Source: an uncultured Collinsella sp. (GTDB taxonomy: Bacteria > Actinomycetota > Coriobacteriia > Coriobacteriales > Coriobacteriaceae). Taken from it: DNA of 64,000 nucleotides. Location of the stretch: the NCBI GenBank assembly GCA_900556605.1, contig USPC01000002.1:1-64000 (forward strand). Reading direction: 5' to 3'. Positions within the stretch are counted from its first letter, which is position 1. Each line of letters opens with the position of its first letter. The position numbers and the translations under genes are program-made. Below the pieces are notes generated by a model. The model saw only the letters and a program-made list of their open reading frames with translations. It did not search any database and was not told where the DNA came from. This document shows, one piece after another, positions 34,469 to 43,186 of this stretch.

Positions 34469-34924
34469 ATGGCCGACGAGACCATGACCGACGAGCAGAT
34501 TCTTGAAGGTGTGGAGCACAAGAGCTTCGCCGCCACGTCCGACCGCACTGCCGCCTCGCTGTCCGCGAGCGGTGTCGCCGCCGAGGATGTCGCCCGCGCC
34601 GCCGCGCAGGCCGCCTACGACAAGAAGGGCGAGGACGTTCAGGTGCTCGACCTGACCGAGCTTTCCGACGTATGCGACTACTTTGTGCTTGCCACCGGTA
34701 CCAACAACCGCCAGGTCGATTCTATCGTCGACGAGATCGAGGAGAAGGTCGCCGAGGCTTGCGGCGAGCACCCGTTCTCCATCGAGGGTCGCGAGCAGAA
34801 GACCTGGATGCTCATGGACTATGGTTCGGTTGTCGTCCACGTCTTCACTCCCGAAGCCCGCGACTTCTACCGCCTAGAAAAGCTCTGGGGCGACGCCCCC
34901 CAGCTCCCCCTCAACCTCCTCTAG
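34469..34924 (+). CDS. rsfS: Ribosomal silencing factor RsfS
   Basis: It binds L14 on the 50S subunit and blocks subunit joining in slow growth. The 151-residue protein has a core from about residue 44, with LDLTELSDVCDYFVLATG, DEIEEKV and WMLMDYGSVVVHVF. About 40 extra N-terminal residues, Ala/Asp-rich, precede it; the usual length is near 110-120. It is the last gene before a related-repeat segment and a terminator, convergent with dinB. Confidence 0.92.
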   Translation: MADETMTDEQILEGVEHKSFAATSDRTAASLSASGVAAEDVARAAAQAAYDKKGEDVQVLDLTELSDVCDYFVLATGTNNRQVDSIVDEIEEKVAEACGEHPFSIEGREQKTWMLMDYGSVVVHVFTPEARDFYRLEKLWGDAPQLPLNLL

Positions 34925-34953
34925 TAGCTCATTTGAGACGGGGTTAGCTACCC
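34923..34953. repeat. Partial copy of the aroC-pheA inverted-repeat arm
   Basis: The segment holds TTTGAGACGGGG followed by TTAGCTACCC, close to one arm of the 9204-9330 element (ATTTGGGACGGGGC ... TTAGCTACCC) with a short gap. It ends in the same GCTACCC and begins with GTAGCTC. It sits just after the rsfS stop codon. Confidence 0.5.
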
Positions 34954-34964
34954 TCACGCATATC

Positions 34965-35007
34965 GCCGGGCAGTTGCGGTTTTCCGCACCTGTCCGGCTT
35001 TCTTTTT
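34965..35007 (+). terminator. Intrinsic terminator after rsfS
   Basis: GCCGGGCAGTTGCGG (34965-34979) pairs with CCGCACCTGTCCGGC around a short T loop, with a few mismatches. TTTCTTTTT follows. It separates rsfS from the convergent dinB end. Confidence 0.85.
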
Positions 35008-35019
35008 GCCCAAAGGCTG

Positions 35020-36273
35020 TTAATCGTTGAAGCGGGATTGGCGGCCGAAGGAAAGGGCGGTGTCGCCGAATTTGTCTCGGACGGCGTCGATGGCGACGGA
35101 GAGGTCGCGGCGGTTGCTGGATTGGGCTCCGCGGTCATCAATCTCGCAGAACAGGTCAGTCTGGATGCCGCCTTGGTGGTCGAAGTCGCTCATGCCGATG
35201 CCCGCCAGGCGCACATGCATGCCTTCCTGCCAGATGTTGTCGAGCAGATCGAGTGCAACCGCCACGAAGATGTTCTCATCGTCGGTCGGATGAGGCAGCC
35301 GGCGCTGTGCCGTACGCCCGCTGCCATACGAATACTTAAGCTTGAGCGTTACCGTGGCGCCCGTTAGTCCCTGACGGCGCAGACGGCGTCCCACTGACTC
35401 TCCCAACAGCGCAATCGCCGCCTCAATATCCCCATGCTCAGTCAAATCTTTAGCAAAGGTGCGCTCGTTGCTCACCGATTTAACTTCGCGTTCCTCGTCC
35501 AGGCTCGTGACCTCAGAAACCTCGAGCCCCAACGCACGCTGGCGCATACGCTCGCCATTCACGCCAAAAATAGAGGCCAAGGTGGATTCCGGTGCGCGTG
35601 ACAGTTCGCCAAGCGTGTAGATGCGCATGCGGCGCAGCCGTTCCTCGGCCGAGCGTCCGATGCCGCTCATGGCAGATACCGGCAGCGCGGCCAAAAAGCG
35701 CTGCTCGGTTCCGGGGCGCACGATGGTCAGCCCAAACGGCTTATCCCGCTCGCTTGCGATCTTTGCGACCGTCTTGTTGCAGCCCACGCCAATGGAACAG
35801 GTCACTCCCAGCCCTGCCACGCGGTCGCTTATACGCCGCGCAACCAGCAGCGGGTCTTCGGGCGCAAAGCGACCCGGTGTGATATCGATAAAGGCTTCGT
35901 CGATGGATACGCGCTCAACACGCGGGGTCTCGTCGGCGAGAATCGCCATGACCTGCGCGCTCACCTCGCGGTATCGGTCAAAGTGCCCGTGTGTCCAAAT
36001 GGCTTGCGGGCACAAGCGCCGTGCCTCGGCCGAGGCCATGGCAGAGTGCACGCCAAAGCGACGCGCCTCATACGAACACGTGGACACGACGCCACGCGAA
36101 TCGGCGTCTCCGCCCACGATGAGCGGCTTTCCTCGCCATTCGGGATGATCGAGCATTTCCACGCTCGCAAAAAACGCATCGAGGTCCATGAGGCCAACCG
36201 CCGGACCCGTCCAGGGAGGCGGCGTGACGCCCATGGCATCCTCATAACCGTATGTATGTTCGCGTCTTTCCAT
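35020..36273 (-). CDS. dinB: DNA polymerase IV (Y family)
   Basis: This is an error-prone translesion polymerase. The 417-residue protein has the Y-family motif VGLMDLDAFFASVE near residue 27 (catalytic Asp) and SIDEAFIDI near 122. The thumb helix-hairpin-helix (SGIGRSAEERL) and little-finger domain are complete. The extreme C-terminus lacks an obvious clamp-binding QxxLF motif (it ends ALSFGRQSRFND). It is a lone minus-strand gene among plus-strand operons. Confidence 0.93.
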   Translation of the reverse strand: MERREHTYGYEDAMGVTPPPWTGPAVGLMDLDAFFASVEMLDHPEWRGKPLIVGGDADSRGVVSTCSYEARRFGVHSAMASAEARRLCPQAIWTHGHFDRYREVSAQVMAILADETPRVERVSIDEAFIDITPGRFAPEDPLLVARRISDRVAGLGVTCSIGVGCNKTVAKIASERDKPFGLTIVRPGTEQRFLAALPVSAMSGIGRSAEERLRRMRIYTLGELSRAPESTLASIFGVNGERMRQRALGLEVSEVTSLDEEREVKSVSNERTFAKDLTEHGDIEAAIALLGESVGRRLRRQGLTGATVTLKLKYSYGSGRTAQRRLPHPTDDENIFVAVALDLLDNIWQEGMHVRLAGIGMSDFDHQGGIQTDLFCEIDDRGAQSSNRRDLSVAIDAVRDKFGDTALSFGRQSRFND

Positions 36274-36474
36274 GTCATGAGTATACCGCGCAGCTCATGT
36301 GGGGTGCGTGTATGTGCTTGCAAATCCCGAATTCTTGTCTAAGATATGGATTTGCCCTCGACTACACCGAAGAAGTTGGTCTCACGGACTTCACCTGCCC
36401 GCGTCGATGGCGTATTATATTCAACTGTTTGTTTGTAGTTGCAGCCTAAAGCTGCTTGGTTGGAGGAGTTTCCT
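36274..36474. promoter_or_regulatory. Divergent dinB/rpsP intergenic region with -10 elements
   Basis: On the minus strand TATACT (36288-36283) lies so close to the dinB ATG that its transcript could be leaderless. On the plus strand TATTAT (36413-36418), with a weak TTCACC (36390-36395) 17 bases upstream, could serve rpsP. GGAGGAG (36463-36469) is the rpsP ribosome site. No LexA-type palindrome was recognised. Confidence 0.45.
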
Positions 36475-36816
36475 TTGGCAGTCAAGATTCGCCTTGCTCG
36501 TCACGGCGCTAAGAAGCGTCCGTACTACCGTGTCGTCGTCGCCGATTCCCGCGCCCCGCGTGACGGTCGTATCATCGAGGAGGTTGGCCGCTACAACCCG
36601 ATGACCGCCCCCAAGACCATCAAGCTCGACCTCGAGAAGATCGCCGACTGGCAGTCCAAGGGCGCTCAGCTCACCGACGCCGTCGCCGCTCTGGTCAAGG
36701 CCGCCAACGAGGGCGAGAAGACCGAGACCGTCGTCAAGAAGTCCAAGAAGCAGCTCGCCAAAGAGGCCGAGGCCGCTAAGGCTGCCGCTGAGGCCGCTGA
36801 GGGCGCCGAGGAGTAA
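36475..36816 (+). CDS. rpsP: 30S ribosomal protein bS16
   Basis: This assembly protein of the small subunit is 113 residues from TTG 36475, which GGAGGAG precedes by 5 bases. [20 protein letters not shown] and DSRAPRDGR are conserved. A Lys/Ala/Glu-rich tail extends about 25 residues past the usual end. It starts the rpsP-khpA-rimM-trmD-lepB operon. Confidence 0.96.
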   Translation: MAVKIRLARHGAKKRPYYRVVVADSRAPRDGRIIEEVGRYNPMTAPKTIKLDLEKIADWQSKGAQLTDAVAALVKAANEGEKTETVVKKSKKQLAKEAEAAKAAAEAAEGAEE

Positions 36817-36819
36817 ATC

Positions 36820-37104
36820 GTGCCTGAGGTTGACGCTGCACAGCTCGAGGGTGAGGCAATGCTCTCAGATCGCATCGCCGATCTCGTCGAATATCTCGTT
36901 GTTCAGATCGTCGACGACCCGGATTCCGTGAGCCTTGAGGTCATCGATGGTGACGACGCCTCTACAATTGAGGTTTCGGTCGCCGAGGATGACGTCGCTA
37001 AGGTCATCGGCCGTCGTGGCCGTACCATCAAGGCCATTCGCACGCTCGCCCGTGCACTGGCCGCTCGCCTCGACACTGCTGTCGAGGTAGAGGTTCTGGG
37101 CTAG
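36820..37104 (+). CDS. khpA: KH-domain RNA-binding protein KhpA
   Basis: This small KH protein, 94 residues from GTG 36820, has the RNA-binding GxxG loop in KVIGRRGRTIKAIR. It probably partners KhpB and binds many small RNAs and mRNAs. It lies between rpsP and rimM, its usual place, 3 bases after rpsP. Confidence 0.92.
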   Translation: MPEVDAAQLEGEAMLSDRIADLVEYLVVQIVDDPDSVSLEVIDGDDASTIEVSVAEDDVAKVIGRRGRTIKAIRTLARALAARLDTAVEVEVLG

Positions 37105-37108
37105 AACC

Positions 37109-37630
37109 TTGAGGTCCCAGTACAAAAACATCGCCCGTGTGGTCAAGCCGCACGGAAGGAAGGGGGAGGTCCTCGCGCAGCCGCTGCGGGGGCTTCCTTC
37201 TGTATTAGAGCCGGGTATGCGGGTCGCCCTGACGCCGCCGGCGCTCAAGCGCGACCGCTTTTGCACGGTCGTGTCCGTCACCGATACGGGCGATGGCGAT
37301 CTGGTCTCGTTTGAGGGCATTGACGACTTGACGGCCGCCGAGGGCATCACGGGATGCTACGTGCTGGCAAATCGTGACGATTTTGAGCTCGATTCGCTTG
37401 ACGCTGCCTATACCGACCTGATGGGTCGCGAGGTGGTCGACGAGCGCTTCGGTTTGCTCGGCACGATCGTAGAGATCATGTCGACGCCCGCTAACGATGT
37501 TTGGGTTGTTGAGGGCGATCGGTACGGCGAGGTACTGATTCCCGTGATCGAGCAGGTCGTGCTCGATCTTCCCGACTCAGGAACAATTTCCGTCCACGTT
37601 ATGGACGGCCTGATCGATATGGACAAGTAG
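37109..37630 (+). CDS. rimM: 16S rRNA processing protein RimM
   Basis: This chaperone for 30S head assembly binds S19. The 173-residue protein has an N-terminal RimM barrel (IARVVKPHGRKGEVL) and a C-terminal PRC-barrel (LMGREVVDERFGLLGTIVEI ... EVLIPVI). The start is TTG 37109, 4 bases after the khpA stop, with no evident Shine-Dalgarno, so expression may depend on coupling. Confidence 0.93.
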   Translation: MRSQYKNIARVVKPHGRKGEVLAQPLRGLPSVLEPGMRVALTPPALKRDRFCTVVSVTDTGDGDLVSFEGIDDLTAAEGITGCYVLANRDDFELDSLDAAYTDLMGREVVDERFGLLGTIVEIMSTPANDVWVVEGDRYGEVLIPVIEQVVLDLPDSGTISVHVMDGLIDMDK

Positions 37631-37640
37631 GGAGGACAAC

Positions 37641-38399
37641 ATGCTGATCGAGACCCTTTCGGTCTTTCCCGAGATGTTTGAGCCCGTCATGTCCACATCG
37701 ATCTTGGGCCGCGCCCGCAAGGCCGGCCTTTTTGATTTTAAGGCGTATAACCTGCGCGACTGGACGCACGACCGCCATCGTACCGTCGATGACGAGCCGT
37801 ACGGCGGCGGGCAGGGCATGCTCATGAAGGTCGAGCCTATTGCCGAGGCCATCGAGGCCATCAGCTCCGAGGGTCCCAAGCCCACCGTAGTGTTCTTCAC
37901 CCCCTGTGGCGAGCCCTTTACGCAACATGTGGCCGAGCGCCTGCTCAAAAGTGAGCGCCTGCTGTTTGTGTGCAGCCGCTACGAGGGCGTCGACGAGCGT
38001 GCGTATGCGTATGCCGATGAGCGTCTGTCGATCGGCGACTACGTGCTTACGGGTGGCGAACTTCCCGCTATGGTCGTTGCCGATGCCGTCGTACGCCTGA
38101 TTCCCGGCGCCCTGGGCGACGAGATGAGCAATGTGGACGAGTCGTTCTCGACCGCCGAGGACGGAGGCCTGCTCGAGTACGCGCAGTACACCCGTCCCGC
38201 CGAGTTCAACGGCGAGGGCGTGCCGCCGGTGCTCGTGAGTGGCGATCACGCCAAGGTCGATGCCTGGCGTCGCAAGAACGCCATCGAGCGCACCTGCCGC
38301 TGGCGTCCCGATCTGATCGAGACGGCGCGCCTTACGCCCCAGGAGCGTGCGTACGCGCAGGAGATTTTGGACGCTTCGTATTCGCAGAGCGAGGAGTGA
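37641..38399 (+). CDS. trmD: tRNA (guanine-N1)-methyltransferase TrmD
   Basis: It methylates G37 next to the anticodon, using SAM in a trefoil knot. The 252-residue protein has YGGGQGMLMK near residue 54, SRYEGVDER near 112 and DYVLTGGELPA near 133, all knot residues. GGAGG precedes the ATG. lepB starts 2 bases after its stop. Confidence 0.96.
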   Translation: MLIETLSVFPEMFEPVMSTSILGRARKAGLFDFKAYNLRDWTHDRHRTVDDEPYGGGQGMLMKVEPIAEAIEAISSEGPKPTVVFFTPCGEPFTQHVAERLLKSERLLFVCSRYEGVDERAYAYADERLSIGDYVLTGGELPAMVVADAVVRLIPGALGDEMSNVDESFSTAEDGGLLEYAQYTRPAEFNGEGVPPVLVSGDHAKVDAWRRKNAIERTCRWRPDLIETARLTPQERAYAQEILDASYSQSEE

Positions 38400-38401
38400 G
38401 A

Positions 38402-38965
38402 ATGGTTCCATCGCAGCATTCCGCGTTGAGGGGCGCTTTTGAGTGGATCGCGGTCATCGCGATCGCATTGGTCGCCACCTTCTTGATTCGCTCGTTTGTG
38501 GTCGAGCCCTTTGTGGTACCCACCGGCTCCATGGAGTCCACGATCGAGATTGGCGACCAGATCCTGGCACAAAAGGTGAGCCTCGAGCTCGGTCAGCCCG
38601 TCAAGCAGGGCGATATCGTGGTGTTTCACAACCCCGATGGCACCTCCGAGCATGATGTTCTTGTCAAGCGTGTTATTGCCACGGCCGGCCAGACGGTCGA
38701 CCTGCAGGATGGCAAGGTGGTCGTTGACGGCCAAGCGCTCGACGAGGACTATACGACGGGCATGAGCTGGCCACTTTCGGTCCAAGCGCCCGGTGCTCAG
38801 GTAAGCTATCCCTACACCGTTCCCGACGGGTGCGTGTGGGTGATGGGCGACAACCGCGAAAACTCTGCCGACTCACGCTACTTTGGTCCCGTCGATCGCT
38901 CTGATTTGATCGCTGTGGCGCTTGTGCGCTACTGGCCGCTCAACCGCATCGGCGCTATCGACTAA
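38402..38965 (+). CDS. lepB: Type I signal peptidase
   Basis: This protease removes signal peptides at the outer face of the membrane. The 187-residue protein has one N-terminal membrane helix (about 14-30), catalytic Ser43 in TGSMEST, catalytic Lys89 in DVLVKRV, and GDNRENSADSRYFG near the C-terminus. ATG 38402 lies 5 bases after GAGGAG; GTG 38396 inside that site is less likely. Confidence 0.95.
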   Translation: MVPSQHSALRGAFEWIAVIAIALVATFLIRSFVVEPFVVPTGSMESTIEIGDQILAQKVSLELGQPVKQGDIVVFHNPDGTSEHDVLVKRVIATAGQTVDLQDGKVVVDGQALDEDYTTGMSWPLSVQAPGAQVSYPYTVPDGCVWVMGDNRENSADSRYFGPVDRSDLIAVALVRYWPLNRIGAID

Positions 38966-39024
38966 AAACCGCTATAGTACAGTACCTAACCGTGTAATCG
39001 TTTCGACGAGGGGATATTAGAGGC

Positions 39025-39936
39025 ATGAACGCTTCATCGCTTTCCTTCCAAGACATCATCCTGCGCCTCCAGCAGTACTGGGGCGAGCGGGGCTGCGTCA
39101 TTATGCAGCCCTATGACTCCGAGGTCGGTGCCGGTACCTTCCATACCGCGACCACGCTGCGCTCGCTCGGTCCCGCCGAGTGGCGCACCTGCTATGCGCA
39201 GCCCTGCCGCCGTCCCGCCGACGGCCGCTACGGCGAGAACCCCAACCGCATGCAGCACTACTATCAGTTCCAGGTGCTCATCAAGCCTTCTCCGGTTAAC
39301 GCCCAGGAGCTCTACCTGGGGTCTCTTGCCGCTATCGGTCTGGACCCCAACGACCATGACGTCCGCTTTGTCGAGGACGACTGGGAGAGCCCGACGCTCG
39401 GCGCCTGGGGCCTTGGCTGGGAGGTCTGGCTCAATGGCATGGAGGTCACGCAGTTTACGTACTTCCAGCAGGTGGGCGGCATCGAGGTCGACCCCGTGCC
39501 CGTCGAGATCACCTACGGCCTGGAGCGTATCGCCATGTACGCCCAGGGCGTTAACTCGGTCTACGACCTGGTGTGGAGCTACCTGCCCGACGGCACGCCC
39601 ATGACCTATGGCGACGTGTTCCTCGAGAACGAGCGCGAGTTCAGTGCCTATAACTTTGAGGTCGCCAACGTCGAGATGATGCGTCAGAAGTTTGACGACT
39701 ACGAGGCCGAGTGCCATTCCTGCCTGGAGCGCAAGCTGCCGCTGCCGGCATATGACTGCGTCATGAAGTGCAGCCACGCTTTCAACCTGCTCGATGCTCG
39801 CGGCGCCCTGTCCGCGGTCGAGCGTGCCAACTACATCCTGCGCGTCCGCGCCGTCGCCAAGGCGTGCTGCGAGGCCTACATGGCCGAGGTCGCCGGAGTC
39901 AACGAGAATGCCGATCAGGAAGGCGAGGTGGCGTAA
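39025..39936 (+). CDS. glyQ: Glycyl-tRNA synthetase alpha subunit
   Basis: This is the catalytic subunit of the heterotetrameric bacterial enzyme. The 303-residue protein includes [19 protein letters not shown] and [13 protein letters not shown], with class II motif 2 residues in [26 protein letters not shown] and AGAGG precede ATG. glyS begins 3 bases after its stop. The upstream 59 bases hold a TATAGT-like -10 near 38973 but no T-box structure that I can see. Confidence 0.97.
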   Translation: MNASSLSFQDIILRLQQYWGERGCVIMQPYDSEVGAGTFHTATTLRSLGPAEWRTCYAQPCRRPADGRYGENPNRMQHYYQFQVLIKPSPVNAQELYLGSLAAIGLDPNDHDVRFVEDDWESPTLGAWGLGWEVWLNGMEVTQFTYFQQVGGIEVDPVPVEITYGLERIAMYAQGVNSVYDLVWSYLPDGTPMTYGDVFLENEREFSAYNFEVANVEMMRQKFDDYEAECHSCLERKLPLPAYDCVMKCSHAFNLLDARGALSAVERANYILRVRAVAKACCEAYMAEVAGVNENADQEGEVA

Positions 39937-39939
39937 GCC

Positions 39940-42036
39940 ATGGCAGACGCTAAGGATTTCCTGTTTGAGATCGGTACGGAAGAAATGCCCTCCGCACCGC
40001 TGAACAATGCCGTCAAGCAGCTTGGCACCATGATCGCCAAGGGTCTCGACGAGGCCGGCCTGGCCCACGGCGAGGTCCGCGTGATCTCGAGCCCGCGCCG
40101 CCTGGCTGCGCTCGTTGCCGACGTCGCCACCGCGACCGACGAGGTTCACGAGGTCAAGCGCGGCCCCGCGGCCAACATCGCCTTCGATGCCGACGGTAAC
40201 GCCACCAAGGCCGCCCAGGGCTTCGCCCGCAAGTGCGGTGTGGCTGCCGAGGATCTGGTCCGTCGCGTGGACACCGACGGCCGTGAGTACGTCTTTGCCG
40301 AGAAGAACATCCCTTCCGCCCCGGCCACCCCGATCCTGACGGCCCTGTGCGAGAAGACTATCGCTGGCCTGCAGTGGCCCAACTACCGCTCTCAGCGCTG
40401 GGGTCACGAGCATGCGACCTTTGTTCGTCCGGTCCGCTGGATCTGCTGCCTTCTGGGCGAGGACGTTGTGCCCGTGTCGTTTGCCGACGTGACGAGTGGC
40501 AACACCACGCGTGGTCATCGCGTGCTTGGCCCCGGTGACCATGTGGTCGCCAGCCCCGCCGTCTACGAGCAGGTGCTCGAGGACGCCGGCGTGCTTTCTG
40601 CCGAGCGCCGTCGCGAGGCCATCCTTGCCGGTATCGCCGAGGTCGAGGCTGCCCGTCCCGGCTGCCATGTCGATACGCCCAAGAAGGTCTTTGAGGAGGT
40701 CATCAACCTCTGCGAGTGGCCGACGGTGCTCGTCGGTACCTTCGATGAGGAGTTCCTCAAGGTCCCGCACGAGATCATCTGCGAGTCCATGCTCACCAAC
40801 CAGCGCTACTTCCCGATCTATGACGGCGAGGGCAAGCTCACGCGTGAGTTCGTGGTTGTTTCCAACAGCAAGCCCGAGAACGCCGAGCGCGTGATCGACG
40901 GCAACGAGCGCGTCGTGCGCGCCCGTCTGGACGACGCCAAGTTCTTCTACGAGGAGGACCTGAAGATTTCCCTCGACGAGTTCCGTGAGCGTCTGGCCAA
41001 GGTCGCCTTCCAGGAGAAGCTCGGTAGCGTGCTCGCCAAGTCCGAGCGCATCGAGCAGCTCGCGCTCGCTATCGCCCGCGAGGCTCATCTGGGCGCCCAC
41101 CTTGCCGCCGATGCCGCTCGCGCCGCGCACCTGTGCAAGGCCGACCTGGTGTCTAACGCCGTCGTCGAGTTCACGAGCCAGCAGGGCGTGATGGGCGGTT
41201 ATTACGCGACCGCGATGGGGGAGAACGACGAGGTCGCCCACGCCATCCGCGATCACTACCGTCCCCGCTTTGCCGGTGATGAGCTGCCCGAGGGCACCGC
41301 TGGCTGCATCGTGGCCTGCGCTGACAAGCTCGATACCATCGCCGGTATCTTTGCCATTGGCGAGCCCCCGACCGGCTCTTCGGACCCCTACGCGCTGCGT
41401 CGTGCCGCTATCGGCATCATCAACATCCTGCGCGACCGCCTGCCGATCGACCCCACGTCGCTCATCGACTTCGCCCTCGAGCTCTACAGTGAGCAGGGCA
41501 TTGAGTTCGACGCCGCCGAGGTCGCCCAGCAGGTTCGTGACTTCTTCCATGGCCGCCTGGTGAGCATGGCCCGCGACGAAAAGGTCCCGGCCGATACCGT
41601 TGCCGCCGTCTCCGCGGTGCACATCATCGCTCCGTCCGTCTTCTTCGCCCGCTGCGCCGCCCTCGACGAGGCCCGCAAGAACGATGCCGAGACCTTTGAC
41701 AACCTGGCTACGGCCTATGCCCGTGCTGCGCATATCTCCAAGCCCGAGCTGGGCGCGGAGTATGACCGCAGCCTGATGGGCGAGGCCGAGCTCGCGCTCG
41801 CCGATGCTTCCGAGGCCGCTCAGACCGCCGTCGATGCCGCCCTTGCTGCCGAGGACTACCCGGCCGCATTTGCCGCCCTCGCCGCCCTGCGTGCCCCCAT
41901 CGACCGCTTCTTCGACGAGGTTATGGTCATGGACAAGGACGAGCAGCTCCGCGATAATCGCCTTAAGCTGCTCAACCGCTTCGAGGCCGTTTTCTCCGGC
42001 ATCGCCAACATCGGTGAACTTGCCCGCAAAAAGTAA
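39940..42036 (+). CDS. glyS: Glycyl-tRNA synthetase beta subunit
   Basis: This 698-residue tRNA-binding subunit is of normal length for the family. It opens DFLFEIGTEEMPS, with QRWGHEHATFVRPVRWICCLL near 155 and LTNQRYFPIYD near 286. The C-terminal helical anticodon-binding domain ends LLNRFEAVFSGIANIGELA. It forms an operon with glyQ and probably the PPDK regulator 34 bases downstream. Confidence 0.97.
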   Translation: MADAKDFLFEIGTEEMPSAPLNNAVKQLGTMIAKGLDEAGLAHGEVRVISSPRRLAALVADVATATDEVHEVKRGPAANIAFDADGNATKAAQGFARKCGVAAEDLVRRVDTDGREYVFAEKNIPSAPATPILTALCEKTIAGLQWPNYRSQRWGHEHATFVRPVRWICCLLGEDVVPVSFADVTSGNTTRGHRVLGPGDHVVASPAVYEQVLEDAGVLSAERRREAILAGIAEVEAARPGCHVDTPKKVFEEVINLCEWPTVLVGTFDEEFLKVPHEIICESMLTNQRYFPIYDGEGKLTREFVVVSNSKPENAERVIDGNERVVRARLDDAKFFYEEDLKISLDEFRERLAKVAFQEKLGSVLAKSERIEQLALAIAREAHLGAHLAADAARAAHLCKADLVSNAVVEFTSQQGVMGGYYATAMGENDEVAHAIRDHYRPRFAGDELPEGTAGCIVACADKLDTIAGIFAIGEPPTGSSDPYALRRAAIGIINILRDRLPIDPTSLIDFALELYSEQGIEFDAAEVAQQVRDFFHGRLVSMARDEKVPADTVAAVSAVHIIAPSVFFARCAALDEARKNDAETFDNLATAYARAAHISKPELGAEYDRSLMGEAELALADASEAAQTAVDAALAAEDYPAAFAALAALRAPIDRFFDEVMVMDKDEQLRDNRLKLLNRFEAVFSGIANIGELARKK

Positions 42037-42070
42037 GCCAGCCTGCGCATAAGCGCAAAAGGAGCCCCGC

Positions 42071-42937
42071 ATGGATTGCCCGGTCACCGCTCGTCCCACC
42101 GTTATCGTTATCTCCGACTCGCTCGGCGATACCGCTTGTGAGGTGGTGCTTGCGGCGTCCGGGCAATTTGATGAAGGGGCTTTTCATCTCTTGCGCCTGC
42201 CCAAGGTGAACTCTGTGGAGCAGGTTAAATCGTTTGTGGGCCCGCGTGTCGATGCAGACCATCGCGATATTGCCGTGTTCCATACCATTGTCGATCCGGC
42301 GCTTCGCGCCCGCGTGCTCGATTACCTGGGTATGCTGCATATCCGCTCGGTCGACCTGATCGGCCCGACGCTCGCCGTGCTGTCGTCGCTCATTGGCGTG
42401 CCGCCCAAGGGCGTCGCGGGCGTGATTCACAAAACCGATGACCGCTATTTCCATCGTATCGAGGCCATGGAGTATTTCGTTGAGCACGATGATGGGCGCG
42501 GCTGCGACGATCTGTCGGGTGCCGATATCGTGCTGCTGGGCGTATCCCGTACGTCCAAGACGCCGCTGTCGATGTATCTGGCCTATCAAGGTTACAAGGT
42601 TGCCAATGTTCCTTTGGCCCATGGCATGGAGCCGCCGAAGTCAATTTACGAGGTCGACCCGATGCGCCTGTTCGGCCTGGTTTCAACCGTCGACGTTATT
42701 TCTGAGATTCGCGATAGCCGCTTAGGCGATGATTACGCGCGCGCCGTCGCCGGCTCCTATGCCGAGCCTGAGAGTGTTCGCAGCGAGCTCGAGGAAGCCC
42801 GTGCCCTCATGAAGCGCCTGGGCTGCTTTGTGGTGCGTACCGACGGCAAGGCCATCGAGGAAAGCGCTGCCGAGATCATTAGCCACTTGGAGGAAATCCA
42901 AGAAGCCCGTGCCCGCCGCGCCGCCCGTCGAGCCTAA
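42071..42937 (+). CDS. Pyruvate, phosphate dikinase regulatory protein (DUF299 kinase/phosphorylase)
   Basis: Family members phosphorylate a Thr of PPDK or PEP synthetase with ADP and remove it by phosphorolysis, switching the enzyme off and on. The 288-residue protein has the P-loop-like GVSRTSKTPLSMYLA near residue 157 and the N-terminal ISDSLGDTACEVV. VIHKTDDRYFHRIEAMEY is also conserved. The neighbour downstream is PPDK, which favours the PPDK-specific form over PpsR. Confidence 0.9.
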   Translation: MDCPVTARPTVIVISDSLGDTACEVVLAASGQFDEGAFHLLRLPKVNSVEQVKSFVGPRVDADHRDIAVFHTIVDPALRARVLDYLGMLHIRSVDLIGPTLAVLSSLIGVPPKGVAGVIHKTDDRYFHRIEAMEYFVEHDDGRGCDDLSGADIVLLGVSRTSKTPLSMYLAYQGYKVANVPLAHGMEPPKSIYEVDPMRLFGLVSTVDVISEIRDSRLGDDYARAVAGSYAEPESVRSELEEARALMKRLGCFVVRTDGKAIEESAAEIISHLEEIQEARARRAARRA

Positions 42938-43186
42938 TAGTAGCAGCATTTTGATAAAGCGATTTAGCAAAAATATCGCATCTGACCTGCACTTTCTTAC
43001 AGTGGTATCTTCATAAGGTAACCACCTTTACCTACCGTTTACCGCCGCATTTATCACGTTTACCAAACCCCTCGCCCTCTACGCAAGCCCGCTCAACGTC
43101 CGCCGTATAGTTCCCTCACGGCCCGCATCCGGCGGGTCGATTCGTCACCACGGTCGTGCGCGAGAGCGCATGAAAGGGGAAGTATC
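42938..43186 (+). promoter_or_regulatory. Intergenic region upstream of ppdK with candidate promoter
   Basis: TTGATA (42951-42956), 17 bases, then TATCGC (42974-42979) is a plausible promoter with a long leader of about 200 bases. The rest is C/T-rich sequence with no recognised riboswitch. AAAGGGGA lies 6-7 bases before the GTG start at 43187. Confidence 0.45.

Noticed and set aside
39034-42099. Very long minus-strand open frame (over 1000 codons) opposite glyQ and glyS
   Set aside because: It is a codon-bias shadow: high GC at third positions removes stops in the antisense frame. The plus-strand proteins are clear homologues of GlyQ and GlyS.
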